NCBI GenBank assembly: GCA_043802345.1
Contig: JAZDLC010000452.1
Location: 1 to 14,749, forward strand
Length of the DNA: 14,749 bases
DNA from: JAZDLC01 sp043802345
GTDB lineage: Bacteria; Planctomycetota; B15-G4; JADJEK01
Reading direction: 5' to 3'
The position numbers were made by a program, and so were the translations under genes. The number at the start of each line of letters is the position of its first letter. Position 1 is the stretch's first letter. Shown here in pieces: positions 6,867 through 14,745 of the stretch. The notes below the pieces were generated by a model, which was not told where the DNA came from, made no database searches, and saw nothing but the letters and a program-made list of their open reading frames with translations.

Positions 6867-8399
6867 ATGACGCCGCGATCATCTTCCCACGAAACTCCCA
6901 GGGACGCCCGGTCGTCCTCTCTTCCCTCCCGAACCGTGCTCTCAGCCGAGGAGAAGATCACTCGAGAAGGGATCACCTTCGACGATGTGCTCCTGGTGCC
7001 CGCGCAGTCGGAAGCTCTGCCGTCTGATGTCAGCACCGTGGCCCAGTTCTCGCGCCGGATCTCGCTCGAGATTCCGCTGGTCTCGGCCGCCATGGACACC
7101 GTGACCGAGTCCGGCCTGGCGATCGCGCTGGCGCGAGAGGGCGGCCTCGGGGTGATCCACAAGAACCTCAGCGTCGCGGACCAGGTGCTGGAGGTGGACA
7201 AGGTCAAGCGCTCCGCCAATGGCGTGATCGAGGACCCGATCACCTTGCCGCCGGAGGCCACCATCGACGCTGCGTGGAAGATCATGCAGGAGCACAACAT
7301 CTCGGGCCTGCCGATCCTGGATCCGGAGACCCGGAGAGTGGTTGGCATCCTCACCAACCGGGACCTGCGCTTTCAGCGTGATCCGACAACGCTGGTCTCC
7401 GAGGTGATGACCCGCGAACTGGTGACGGCCGCGCCGGGGACGACGCTCGAGGAGGCGAAGGGGATCCTGCATCAGAACAAGATCGAGAAGCTGTTGCTGG
7501 TGGATCGGGAGAACCAGTTGAAGGGGCTGATCACCATCAAGGACATCAAGGGGCTGGTCGAATATCCCCGGGCGGCCCGGGATTTCCGGGGCCGGCTGCG
7601 GGTGGGGGCCGCGGTGGGTGTGCATGACGACGAGCGGGCCGCGGAGTTGGTGGCGGCGGGAGTCGACGTCCTGGTCGTGGACACGGCCCACGGACACACG
7701 ACCAATGTGTACGAGGCTGTCCGACGCCTCAAGCGGGCTCATGACATCGATGTCGTGGCCGGCAACATCGCCACGGCGGAGGCGGCCCGCTCGCTGATCG
7801 AGGCCGGGGTGGACGCCGTCAAGGTCGGCATCGGGCCGGGTTCGATCTGCACCACGCGGGTCGTGGCCGGAGTGGGTGTGCCGCAGATCACCGCCATCAT
7901 GGATTGCGTCAGGGTGGCCCGGAAGGAGGGAGTGCCCGTGATCGCCGATGGCGGCATCCGGCACTCGGGTGACATGGTGAAGGCCCTGGCGGCCGGAGCC
8001 TCCACGGTGATGATCGGGGGGCTGTTCGCGGGCGTGGAGGAGAGCCCCGGAGAGGTGGTCCTGCATCGCGGGCGGACGTACAAGCAGGTGCGCGGAATGG
8101 GCAGCCTGGGAGCCATGACCGCCGGCAGCGCCGATCGGTATAGCCAGGGGGGCGTCGAGGAGCGGGAGAAGCTGGTGCCGGAAGGCGTGGAGGGGATCGT
8201 TCCGTTCAAGGGCCGCCTCTCGACCTTTGTCTACCAGCTCGTGGGCGGGCTGCGCTCCGGGATGGGATACTGCGGAGCCATCGACCTCGAGGAACTGTAC
8301 CTCGAGTCGCGGTTCATTCGCATCTCCGCCGCCAGTTTGACGGAGAATCATCCCCACGACCTGGAGATCACCAAGGAATCTCCGAACTACTCCCGCTGA
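6867..8399 (+). CDS. guaB: Inosine-5'-monophosphate dehydrogenase
   Basis: GuaB oxidises IMP to XMP with NAD+, the committed step to GMP, in the cytoplasm. The conserved protein begins at ITREGITFDDVLLVP (31-45). The two CBS domains lie at about 121-235, between the halves of the catalytic barrel. The catalytic cysteine is Cys328 in GPGSICTTR. The flap carries RGMGSLGAM (409-417) and the catalytic Arg-Tyr pair at 424-425. At 510 residues it is slightly longer than usual because of a Ser/Arg/Pro-rich N-terminus of about 25 residues. I kept the ATG at 6867 because it lies 6 bases after a -10-like TAGACT. The alternative GTG at 6936 has no ribosome binding site either. guaA starts 11 bases after the stop, so the two form an operon. 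Confidence 0.97.
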   Translation: MTPRSSSHETPRDARSSSLPSRTVLSAEEKITREGITFDDVLLVPAQSEALPSDVSTVAQFSRRISLEIPLVSAAMDTVTESGLAIALAREGGLGVIHKNLSVADQVLEVDKVKRSANGVIEDPITLPPEATIDAAWKIMQEHNISGLPILDPETRRVVGILTNRDLRFQRDPTTLVSEVMTRELVTAAPGTTLEEAKGILHQNKIEKLLLVDRENQLKGLITIKDIKGLVEYPRAARDFRGRLRVGAAVGVHDDERAAELVAAGVDVLVVDTAHGHTTNVYEAVRRLKRAHDIDVVAGNIATAEAARSLIEAGVDAVKVGIGPGSICTTRVVAGVGVPQITAIMDCVRVARKEGVPVIADGGIRHSGDMVKALAAGASTVMIGGLFAGVEESPGEVVLHRGRTYKQVRGMGSLGAMTAGSADRYSQGGVEEREKLVPEGVEGIVPFKGRLSTFVYQLVGGLRSGMGYCGAIDLEELYLESRFIRISAASLTENHPHDLEITKESPNYSR

Positions 8400-8410
8400 G
8401 GAGCGAACCG

Positions 8411-9955
8411 TTGCAGGAAATCGTCGCGATCATCGATTTCGGCTCCCAGTACACCCAGCTCATTGCCCGGCGTGTGCGAGAGCACCGTGTCTTCTGCAGG
8501 ATCTACCCCTGCAGTGTCGATCCGAAGGATCTCTCGATTCTGTCGCTGAGGGGGGTGATTCTCTCCGGCGGTCCGGCGTCGGTGTATGACGAGGGGGCTC
8601 CCGACCTGAATCCCAAGCTGCTCGCGCTGGGGGTTCCGGTGCTCGGGATCTGCTACGGTCAGCAGGCCATGGTGCGCCTGTTGGGCGGCAAGGTCGAGAG
8701 GGGGAAGACCGGGGGCGAGTACGGGCGGGCTACCTTGCGTCTCGTGAGGCGGAGCGACCTGACCGGTGGAGTGCCCAACGAGTCGGTGGTCTGGATGAGC
8801 CACGGCGATCAGATCAGCGAACTGCCGGACAATTTCAGCGTGCTGGCCGAGTCGGACTCCTGCCCCTACACCGTGATCGCCGATCCGGAGCGGAAGCTGT
8901 ACGGTCTTCAGTTCCATCCCGAAGTGACTCACACCGCCCATGGATCTTCCTTCCTGCGCAACTTCCTGTTCGGCATCTGCAGAGCCTCTGGCAGCTGGAC
9001 GATGGAGAACTTCGTCGAGCAGGCGGTGCAGCAGGTCCAGGACGCCGTCGGCCAGAAAGGGTCGATCATCCTGGGTCTCTCCGGCGGAGTCGATTCCTCC
9101 GTCGCCGCCCTGCTGCTCCACCGAGCGGTGGGTGATCGTCTCGAGGCGATCTTCGTGGACAACGGGCTGCTCAGGAAGAACGAGCGCGAGGATGTGGAGC
9201 GGACGTTCCGGGAGAGGTTCCAGGTCAAGCTGCGCGTGGTCGATGCCAGTGACGCGTTCCTTTCCGATCTGAGGGGAGTTCAGGACCCGGAAGAAAAGCG
9301 ACGCCGTATCGGGCACCGCTTCATCCAGGTGTTCAAGGACGAGGCCCTGCGCCTCGACAACGCGGCCTTCCTGGCCCAGGGGACGCTCTATCCCGACGTG
9401 ATCGAGTCGGTCTCTCCTCGCGGAGGGCCGTCGGCGACCATCAAGACCCACCACAACGTGGGGGGGCTGCCCGCGGAGTTGGGGTTCACGCTGGTGGAGC
9501 CGTTCCGGGAACTGTTCAAGGACGAGGTGCGCGCCCTGGGCACCCTGCTCGGCCTGCCGGAGATGATCCTGAAGCGCCATCCGTTCCCGGGGCCCGGTCT
9601 GGCGGTGCGGATCCTGGGAGAGGTCACCGCGGAACGGCTCGCGGTTCTGCGGGACGCGGATGCCATCTTCCGCGAAGAACTCCGTCTCTCGGGCTGGTAC
9701 GACCGGACGTCGCAGGCTTTCGTGGTCCTGCTGCCGGTGCGCACGGTCGGTGTGCAGGGGGACTCGCGGACGTACGGCTACGTCTGCGCGATGAGGGCGG
9801 TCACCACGGAAGACTTCATGACGGCAGACTATGCTCCCCTGCCTCACGACCTGCTGCGGAGCGTCGCCTCGAGGATCACCAACGAGGTGCGCGCCATCAA
9901 TCGGGTGGTCTACGACGTCACGTCGAAGCCGCCCGGGACGATCGAGTGGGAATAG
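8411..9955 (+). CDS. guaA: GMP synthase (glutamine-hydrolysing)
   Basis: GuaA aminates XMP to GMP using ATP and the amide nitrogen of glutamine. The N-terminal class I glutamine amidotransferase domain has Cys81 (GICYGQQ) with His169 and Glu171 (FHPEV). The ATP pyrophosphatase domain starts with SGGVDSS (224-230). The C-terminal dimerisation domain runs to the standard family ending KPPGTIEWE. The length of 514 residues is normal. The start is TTG, supported by GAGGAG ending 7 bases upstream and by the family N-terminus (VAIIDFGSQYTQLI). It follows guaB by 11 bases. A weak start codon behind a strong binding site may set its level relative to guaB. Confidence 0.98.
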   Translation: MQEIVAIIDFGSQYTQLIARRVREHRVFCRIYPCSVDPKDLSILSLRGVILSGGPASVYDEGAPDLNPKLLALGVPVLGICYGQQAMVRLLGGKVERGKTGGEYGRATLRLVRRSDLTGGVPNESVVWMSHGDQISELPDNFSVLAESDSCPYTVIADPERKLYGLQFHPEVTHTAHGSSFLRNFLFGICRASGSWTMENFVEQAVQQVQDAVGQKGSIILGLSGGVDSSVAALLLHRAVGDRLEAIFVDNGLLRKNEREDVERTFRERFQVKLRVVDASDAFLSDLRGVQDPEEKRRRIGHRFIQVFKDEALRLDNAAFLAQGTLYPDVIESVSPRGGPSATIKTHHNVGGLPAELGFTLVEPFRELFKDEVRALGTLLGLPEMILKRHPFPGPGLAVRILGEVTAERLAVLRDADAIFREELRLSGWYDRTSQAFVVLLPVRTVGVQGDSRTYGYVCAMRAVTTEDFMTADYAPLPHDLLRSVASRITNEVRAINRVVYDVTSKPPGTIEWE

Positions 9956-10047
9956 TCGGGGTGCCGGCAGGAGGGGTTCCCGTCTTCTGAGGGGGGGGAG
10001 GTGCGACACGGCCGGGAGCCGGGGATGGGAGGGGCGCAGTCGCTCGG
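9956..10047 (+). repeat. Repeat copy A of a three-copy family of about 90 bp
   Basis: This G-rich segment begins directly after the guaA stop. It is about 80% identical by eye to 10308-10398 in the same orientation. It is also partly complementary to 10065-10140: 9971-9986 pairs with 10126-10140, 10010-10038 with 10082-10109, and 10034-10039 with 10065-10070. A transcript from guaA would fold copies A and B into one long hairpin. Confidence 0.7.
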
Positions 10048-10064
10048 ACAGGCTTGGAAAGACC

Positions 10065-10140
10065 CTGCGCAACTCGCTTGGTGCATCCCCTCCCACCCCG
10101 GCTCCGGCCTGCTGGCGTCTGGTGAAAGACGGGAACCCTC
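10065..10140 (-). repeat. Repeat copy B, inverted and partial
   Basis: Its reverse complement contains GAGGGTTCCCGTCTT and GGCCGGAGCCGGGGTGGGAG, matching copies A and C with small gaps. The middle, about 10110-10125, is diverged. Its right end overlaps the left half of the likely guaA terminator stem, so the two folds exclude each other. Confidence 0.6.
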
Positions 10141-10163
10141 ACTCTTTGGGGGTGGGTTTTTTC
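10133..10163 (+). terminator. Probable guaBA terminator
   Basis: AACCC (10134-10138) pairs with GGGTT (10154-10158), with further broken pairing inside the stem. Six T run from 10157 to 10162. It lies 178 bases after the guaA stop, on the same strand, ahead of the convergent gatB. The T run is clear but the stem is imperfect. Confidence 0.55.
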
Positions 10164-10249
10164 AGAGGAGGGGACCGACCGATGGATGCAAAAGGAGGGT
10201 CCCGACCGGGATGGATGGCCCTTCTCCCCGGCTCGAACCCTGCAGGTCA

Positions 10250-10297
10250 GTGCCGTACCACTTCTGCCAGTTTCTGACAGATCGTGCCGTACCACTT
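10250..10297. repeat. Two 14-bp direct repeats around a small hairpin
   Basis: GTGCCGTACCACTT occurs at 10250-10263 and again, identical, at 10284-10297. Between them, abutting the first copy, CTGCCAG-TTT-CTGACAG (10264-10280) forms a 7-bp hairpin with one mismatch. A related GTGGCGTACCATTTTT lies at 14001-14016. The layout is compact and regular, like a REP-type element or a double binding site. I cannot assign it to a known family. Confidence 0.6.
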
Positions 10298-10307
10298 TCT
10301 TCAGGAT

Positions 10308-10398
10308 TCGGGGGGTCGGCAGGAGGGGTTCCCGTCGTGTGAGGGGGGAGGCGCGACAGGGCCGAGGGGTCGGGGATGGGAGGGGTGCAGACGCTCGG
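10308..10398 (+). repeat. Repeat copy C
   Basis: Direct copy of 9956-10047, sharing GGCAGGAGGGGTTCCCGTC and CGGGGATGGGAGGGG, with scattered substitutions and small length changes in the G runs. With inverted copy B it flanks a 167-bp segment holding the terminator and the two 14-bp repeats. Confidence 0.7.
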
Positions 10399-10652
10399 GG
10401 GTGGCTCGCTCAATCGATGTCGGGCACGGCGCCACGTCCGATTCGCGGCAAGGGTGTAAGCCGATTCCCGCGGAAATTACGGACGGTCAGGGTCGATGGG
10501 GGCCGGCTGATGGGGCGAGCCGCGCGCAGTGGGCCCTGTGGAGCCAGGCGGAGCGCGGCGGTTCACAGCGCCCGTCGTCGCATCGGCCAAGCCGATCGCA
10601 GGGGGAGGGGGTGTCTGGGGTCGAGCCTCGACGCCAATCCAACAGTGGTTGA
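10399..10652. other. Noncoding stretch downstream of gatB
   Basis: I see no credible gene in these 254 bases. Several inverted repeats occur: GTCCG/CGGAC (10436-10440 with 10480-10484) enclosing CGCGG/CCGCG (10444-10448 with 10468-10472), and ATCGGC-CAA-GCCGAT (10582-10596). None is followed by a T run on the minus strand, so no convincing gatCAB terminator is visible. The open frame crossing this region on the plus strand runs on antisense into gatB and lacks protein-like character. Confidence 0.5.
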
Positions 10653-12101
10653 TCAGCCGCCGAGCTGCTCCTGCAGCAGCTTCTTCACCAGGTTGGGATT
10701 CGCCTTCCCCTTGGTCATCTTCATGACCTTGCCGATGAGCGAGTTCAGTGCCGCTTTCTTTCCGTGGCGGTATGCGGTGACTCCTTTCTCCGACGAGGCG
10801 ATGACCTTCTCGATGATTGATGCGAGTTCCTTCGGGTCGGAGAGTTGGGCCAGGCCGAGCTCCTTGACCACGTCGGACGGCGATGCGCCCGACTCGGCCA
10901 TGGCAGGAAGCACTTTGCGAGCCGCCTGCCCTGAGAGCTCGCCGTTCTGGACCATCCGCACCAGCTTGACCAGGTTCCTCGGCGTGATCGAGAGTTGGTC
11001 CACCGGGACTCCGGTGTCCTTGGCGAGGCGGAGCAGGGGACCGCTGATGAACTTGCCCACCTCCGCCGGCTGGGCTTTGCCGCGCGCCACGCAGCGCTCG
11101 AAGAAGTCGGATGTCTCCGGTTCGGAGGCGAGCACGGCTGCCGCCTTCTGCGTCAGGCCCAGCTCATCGACGTACCGCCGGAGCCTGCCGGCCGGCATCT
11201 CGGGCAGGGTGTCCAGGATCTTGTCCACCCACTCCTTCGCGATCGGGATGGCGACCAGGTCTGGATCCGGGAAGTACCGGTAGTCACGCGATTCTTCCTT
11301 GGACCGCAGGCCGTGGGTGCGCTCTTCCTGTTCCAGCCAGGTGCGGGTCTCCTGGACGATCTGCCCGCCTTCTGCCAGGACGGTGATCTGGCGCTCGATC
11401 TCGTAGGCCAGGGCGCGCTCCACATTGCGGAAGGAGTTGAGGTTCTTGATTTCGGTGCGCGTGCCGAGATTCTCGTCGTGCGACGGTCTCACGGAGATAT
11501 TCGCATCGCAGCGGAGCGAGCCCTTTTCCATGTCGCAGGTGGAGACCTGGGCGAAGCGCAGGATGCGCTTCAGGGCGACGAGATAGCGGTATGCCTCGGC
11601 CGGGGAACGCAGCTCCGGATCGGACACGATCTCCAGCAAGGGGATGCCGGTGCGATTCAGGTCGACCAGCGAGAACGTCTTCCCTTCCGGGTGGATCGTC
11701 TTGCCCGCGTCTTCCTCCAGGTGAGCGCGCGTGATCGCGATGCGCCGGGGCTGGCCGTCATCCCCCTCGATCTCGATGCCGCCCCTGCCGTTGATGGGGC
11801 GGTCGAACTGGGAAATCTGGTAGCCCTTGGGCAGGTCGGGGTAGAAGTAGCTCTTGCGGTCGAACCGGGTCCAATCGGCGATCTCGCAGCCGAGCGCCAG
11901 GCCGGCTTTCACCGCCAGCTCCAGCGCCCTCTCATTCAGCACCGGCAGGACTCCCGGCTGTCCGGTGCAGACCTCGCACACGTTCGTGTTCGGCTCTGCT
12001 CCGTACTCGTTGCGGCAGGCGCAGAAGAGCTTGGTCTCCGTCTGGAGCTGGACGTGGACCTCGAGGCCGATCACTGCCTCATAGCGGCGCTTCGACGTCA
12101 T
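10653..12101 (-). CDS. gatB: Asp/Glu-tRNA amidotransferase subunit B
   Basis: GatB is the tRNA-binding kinase subunit of GatCAB. It activates Glu-tRNA(Gln) or Asp-tRNA(Asn) with ATP so that the ammonia released by GatA can amidate it. The family start YEAVIGLEVHVQL is present at residues 7-19. Zinc-binding cysteines are Cys27, 29, 42 and 45. Other landmarks are KSYFYPDLPKGYQISQ, DLNRTGIPLLEIV and SRDYRYFPDPDL. The C-terminal helical tail, of the YqeY type, is intact, ending LVKKLLQEQLGG. The length of 482 residues is typical. The ATG overlaps the gatA stop as ATGA, and GAGGAG lies 8 bases upstream inside gatA. It is the last gene of gatCAB. Confidence 0.98.
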   Translation of the reverse strand: MTSKRRYEAVIGLEVHVQLQTETKLFCACRNEYGAEPNTNVCEVCTGQPGVLPVLNERALELAVKAGLALGCEIADWTRFDRKSYFYPDLPKGYQISQFDRPINGRGGIEIEGDDGQPRRIAITRAHLEEDAGKTIHPEGKTFSLVDLNRTGIPLLEIVSDPELRSPAEAYRYLVALKRILRFAQVSTCDMEKGSLRCDANISVRPSHDENLGTRTEIKNLNSFRNVERALAYEIERQITVLAEGGQIVQETRTWLEQEERTHGLRSKEESRDYRYFPDPDLVAIPIAKEWVDKILDTLPEMPAGRLRRYVDELGLTQKAAAVLASEPETSDFFERCVARGKAQPAEVGKFISGPLLRLAKDTGVPVDQLSITPRNLVKLVRMVQNGELSGQAARKVLPAMAESGASPSDVVKELGLAQLSDPKELASIIEKVIASSEKGVTAYRHGKKAALNSLIGKVMKMTKGKANPNLVKKLLQEQLGG

Positions 12102-13585
12102 GGCTGCCGCTCCTCGAGGTTTGCCAGCCGGCCCTTGAAGCCGCTGCGGCGCTCGTAGGCGAAGGCGCAGGACAGCACTGCCGCGTCCCCCAGAGGAGGT
12201 CCGATGATCTGGAGTCCGACGGGCAGGCCCGCCGCCACTGTCCCGCAGGGAACCGAGGCGGCGGGGAGGCCCGCCAGGGAGGCGGGGATGGTCAGGACGT
12301 CACACTGGTACATCGTGAGGGGATCCGCGATCTTCTGTCCCAACGGGAAGGCCGGCGTGGGGGAGGTCGCGCCCAGGATCAGATCGACCTTCTCGAAGGC
12401 GGCGCGGTACGCCTGCCGGAAGAGGGTGCGCACCTGGAGGGCCTTCTTGTAGTACGCATCCCGGTATCCGGCGGAGAGGGCGAAAGTCCCCAGCAAGATC
12501 CGCCGGACGGTTTCCTGACCGAAGTGGCGGCCCCGGGTGGCCGCGTAGGTGGCCGCCAGATCCTCCCTCTCTTCGCGCGGACCGTAGCGGATGCCGTCGT
12601 AGCGGGCCAGATTGGAGGAGGCCTCGGAGTTGGCGACCAGGTAGTAGGTGGGAATGGCGAAGCGTGAGAGCAGGTCGAGGTCGTCGATCCGAATGATGCG
12701 CGCCCCCGCCTCGCGAAGTTCCTGGATCGCTTCCTGGATCTTGTCCCGCACCTTCCTGTCCGCCAGGCTCTCGCAGTAGTCCTTGTGGACACCGATGCGG
12801 ACTCCTTCGATGTTGCCAGCGAGCGAGGAGGAGTAGTCCCTCGACTCCATGGGGACGCAGGTCGAATCCCGGTCGTCGGCGCCCGTGATCACCGACGCGA
12901 CCAGCGCGACGTCGAGGACCGAGGCCCCGATCGGTCCAATCTGGTCCAGCGAGGAGGCAAAGGCGATCAGGCCGTAGCGGGAGACCATGCCGTAGGTCGG
13001 CTTGAAGCCGACCACTCCGCAGAGAGCTGCGGGCTGGCGGATCGACCCGCCCGTGTCCGAGCCGAGGCTGACGGGAACCATGCCGGCCGCGACCGCGGCG
13101 GCGGACCCGCCGGAAGAGCCTCCCGGTACGCGGGATGGATCGTGTGGGTTGCGCGTGACCTGATAGGCGGAGTTCTCGGTGGAGGATCCCATCCCGAACT
13201 CGTCGCAATTCGTCTTTCCCAGGATGATGGCGCCCTCCGCAAGGAGGCGCTCCACCACGTGGGCGTCATGGGGCGGGCGGTACCCCTGCAGGATCTTGGA
13301 TCCGGCGGTGCAGGGCATGCCGCGCGCGCAGATGTTGTCCTTGAGGGCGATCGGCACCCCCAGCAGCTTCCCGGAGTTCTTCCCGGCGGCCACTCCTGCG
13401 TCGATTTCGCGGGCTCTGGCAAGGGCGCCCTCCCGGTCCGTGTGCAAGAAGGCGCCGACCGTGCTGTCCAGCCTTTCGACCCGCTCCAGGCACTCCTCGA
13501 CCACGCTGACCGCCTGTGTGCGGCCCTCCGCGACCTCATCCCGGATGGAGACAGCGGAGCGGAACAAGGGCGCGGCGGCGTTCAT
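12098..13585 (-). CDS. gatA: Asp/Glu-tRNA amidotransferase subunit A
   Basis: GatA is the glutaminase subunit of GatCAB, of the amidase-signature family. It releases ammonia from glutamine and channels it to GatB. The Ser-cisSer-Lys triad is Lys82 (GVPIALKDN), Ser157 (PGGSSGGS) and Ser181 (SDTGGSIRQPA), at the same spacing as in Staphylococcus GatA. The C-terminal part keeps the usual YQCDVLTIPASLAGLPAAS region and ends LQIIGPP plus a short tail. The length of 495 residues is normal. The ATG overlaps the gatC stop as ATGA, and its own stop overlaps the gatB start in the same way, so the three subunits are likely made in step by translational coupling. Confidence 0.98.
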   Translation of the reverse strand: MNAAAPLFRSAVSIRDEVAEGRTQAVSVVEECLERVERLDSTVGAFLHTDREGALARAREIDAGVAAGKNSGKLLGVPIALKDNICARGMPCTAGSKILQGYRPPHDAHVVERLLAEGAIILGKTNCDEFGMGSSTENSAYQVTRNPHDPSRVPGGSSGGSAAAVAAGMVPVSLGSDTGGSIRQPAALCGVVGFKPTYGMVSRYGLIAFASSLDQIGPIGASVLDVALVASVITGADDRDSTCVPMESRDYSSSLAGNIEGVRIGVHKDYCESLADRKVRDKIQEAIQELREAGARIIRIDDLDLLSRFAIPTYYLVANSEASSNLARYDGIRYGPREEREDLAATYAATRGRHFGQETVRRILLGTFALSAGYRDAYYKKALQVRTLFRQAYRAAFEKVDLILGATSPTPAFPLGQKIADPLTMYQCDVLTIPASLAGLPAASVPCGTVAAGLPVGLQIIGPPLGDAAVLSCAFAYERRSGFKGRLANLEERQP

Positions 13586-13863
13586 TCCATCACCCGGGGG
13601 ACGCGATAGAGCCGATCCTGGTGGTGGCTGGTGTTCGACATGAGCGAGCGCTCAGGCCTCTCGGCGAGAGGCATGTCCGCTCTCTTGCGACCCGGCATGT
13701 CGACGGCCGCAACGGATGGCTCGATCCCCTCGGTGTCAAGCTTTTGAAGCTCCTGGAAATGCTCCAGGATGGCGCCCAGCTGGGCCGCCAGGCGATCGCG
13801 CTCCGAGTCGTCCAGCTCGATGCGGGCGAGTTGGGTGATCTGCTCGAGAATGTGGGAATCCAT
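13582..13863 (-). CDS. gatC: Asp/Glu-tRNA amidotransferase subunit C
   Basis: GatC is the small subunit that wraps around the GatA-GatB interface and holds the complex together. The protein shows the family pattern: an N-terminal helix ITQLARIELDDSERDRLAAQL, the ILEHFQELQKLDTEGIEP turn, and a C-terminal LYRVPRVME. I chose ATG at 13863 (93 residues, the usual size) because AAGGGA lies 7 bases upstream and family similarity begins there. The frame is open to 13914, but the added 17 residues are unlike the family. It is the first gene of gatCAB and its stop overlaps gatA. Confidence 0.95.
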   Translation of the reverse strand: MDSHILEQITQLARIELDDSERDRLAAQLGAILEHFQELQKLDTEGIEPSVAAVDMPGRKRADMPLAERPERSLMSNTSHHQDRLYRVPRVME

Positions 13864-13904
13864 GCTGTTGTCCCTTGTGGTGCCCGCTGCGTCTTGAATC
13901 AGGG

Positions 13905-13933
13905 ACCGTAGCAATCGGGTGGTGGTGGCTCAA
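13905..13933 (-). promoter_or_regulatory. Candidate gatCAB promoter
   Basis: On the minus strand TTGAGC (13928-13933) and TACGGT (13905-13910) are separated by exactly 17 bases, a sigma-70-like layout. The leader would be about 35 bases and carry the AAGGGA binding site. This is a pattern match only. Confidence 0.45.
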
Positions 13934-13983
13934 GGTCCTCGGGGCTCCAAGCGGGGCTCCCTACCACGTAAAGACTCCGATGC

Positions 13984-14012
13984 TTGCGACAGCGACCGTA
14001 GTGGCGTACCAT
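13984..14012 (+). promoter_or_regulatory. Candidate promoter for the membrane protein gene
   Basis: TTGCGA (13984-13989) and TACCAT (14007-14012) have a 17-base spacer and four of six consensus matches each. The -10 overlaps GTGGCGTACCATTTTT (14001-14016), a relative of the 14-bp repeat near 10250. Confidence 0.35.
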
Positions 14013-14085
14013 TTTTCGGAACTACTGGATATGGTGGGTATTCCACCTGGCGAGCACGGCGTGCCCTTGGGGGTTGCTTCAGCGG

Positions 14086-14745
14086 ATGTTTGAAGACCTT
14101 TATCTGGATTGGCAGATCGTCGGCCTGACCCTCAACATCGTGGGGGTCTTCTTCATCGTGAACAGCCTGTACTTCAAGCGGCCGAAGCGGCTGCTCTACG
14201 AGTACCACGGGATCGAGAAGCGCCGGCCCTTGCGATCCATCAGGGACAGTGTGCTCAGCATGGTCCAGCTTTTGATCGGTTGTGTCTTCCTGATCGTCGG
14301 CTACTCCCTGCAGATCGCCAATCGGCTGTTCTTGACCATCGAGGACCGTTCCAGCTTCATCTCCGATCCAAACGTGCTGACCATCGCGGCGCTGCTGATT
14401 CTCTCGATGACGCTGGTGACGCTGGTGCTGAAGGTGTTCCAGATCTTCTGGACGAAGTGGGTCTTCAAGCGGATCCTGATCGACTTCTACCGGGAGAACC
14501 CATGGGCGCTGGAAAAGTACCCGGCCACCGCCAAGCAGGCGGGGGAGATTCTCGGCGTCAAGCACCAGAAGGAGGACTCGGTCGCCGAGTACCTGAAGCG
14601 GTTGATGGCGCACCTGGAGATCGATGCGGTCGAGGGGGCGGGATCGCGTGAACCGGGAACGGGATCGCGGTCTCGCTCGGGTCTCCCCGCCGAGCCGGTC
14701 TCCGGCGTCACCCACCCGGCCACCCCGCCGCGGATCATGTCGTAG
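14086..14745 (+). CDS. Small membrane protein of unknown function
   Basis: I do not recognise this protein (219 residues). Three hydrophobic segments are likely transmembrane helices: about 11-29 (VGLTLNIVGVFFIVNSLYF), 56-78 (SVLSMVQLLIGCVFLIVGYS) and 96-121 (VLTIAALLILSMTLVTLVLKVF). Basic stretches follow the first and third (KRPKRLL, WVFKRIL). A soluble C-terminal region of about 100 residues has a charged helical part (YPATAKQAGEILGVKHQKED, then VAEYLKRLMAHLEID) and a disordered Gly/Ser/Pro/Arg tail. I chose ATG at 14086; TTG at 14074 would add four residues. Neither has a good ribosome binding site. It is divergent from gatC and complete in the window. Coding character is clear from the hydrophobic pattern and the ordinary residue mix; no function can be given. 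Confidence 0.8.
   Translation: MFEDLYLDWQIVGLTLNIVGVFFIVNSLYFKRPKRLLYEYHGIEKRRPLRSIRDSVLSMVQLLIGCVFLIVGYSLQIANRLFLTIEDRSSFISDPNVLTIAALLILSMTLVTLVLKVFQIFWTKWVFKRILIDFYRENPWALEKYPATAKQAGEILGVKHQKEDSVAEYLKRLMAHLEIDAVEGAGSREPGTGSRSRSGLPAEPVSGVTHPATPPRIMS

Noticed and set aside
10220..10245. tRNA-like GGCTCGAACCC in the guaA-gatB gap
   Set aside because: It resembles a T-loop, but no acceptor stem, D-arm or anticodon arm can be drawn around it.
9956..10652. Remnant insertion sequence in the guaA-gatB gap
   Set aside because: No transposase fragment or target-site duplication is visible; only noncoding repeats are seen.
10186..11283. Long plus-strand open frame (365 codons) from the guaA-gatB gap
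   Set aside because: Most of it is antisense to gatB, and the part in the gap is Arg/Gly-rich without protein character. A GC-rich shadow.
13864..13914. Upstream extension of gatC (17 codons)
   Set aside because: ATG at 13863 has a good binding site and matches the normal GatC N-terminus. The candidate -10 box falls inside the extension.
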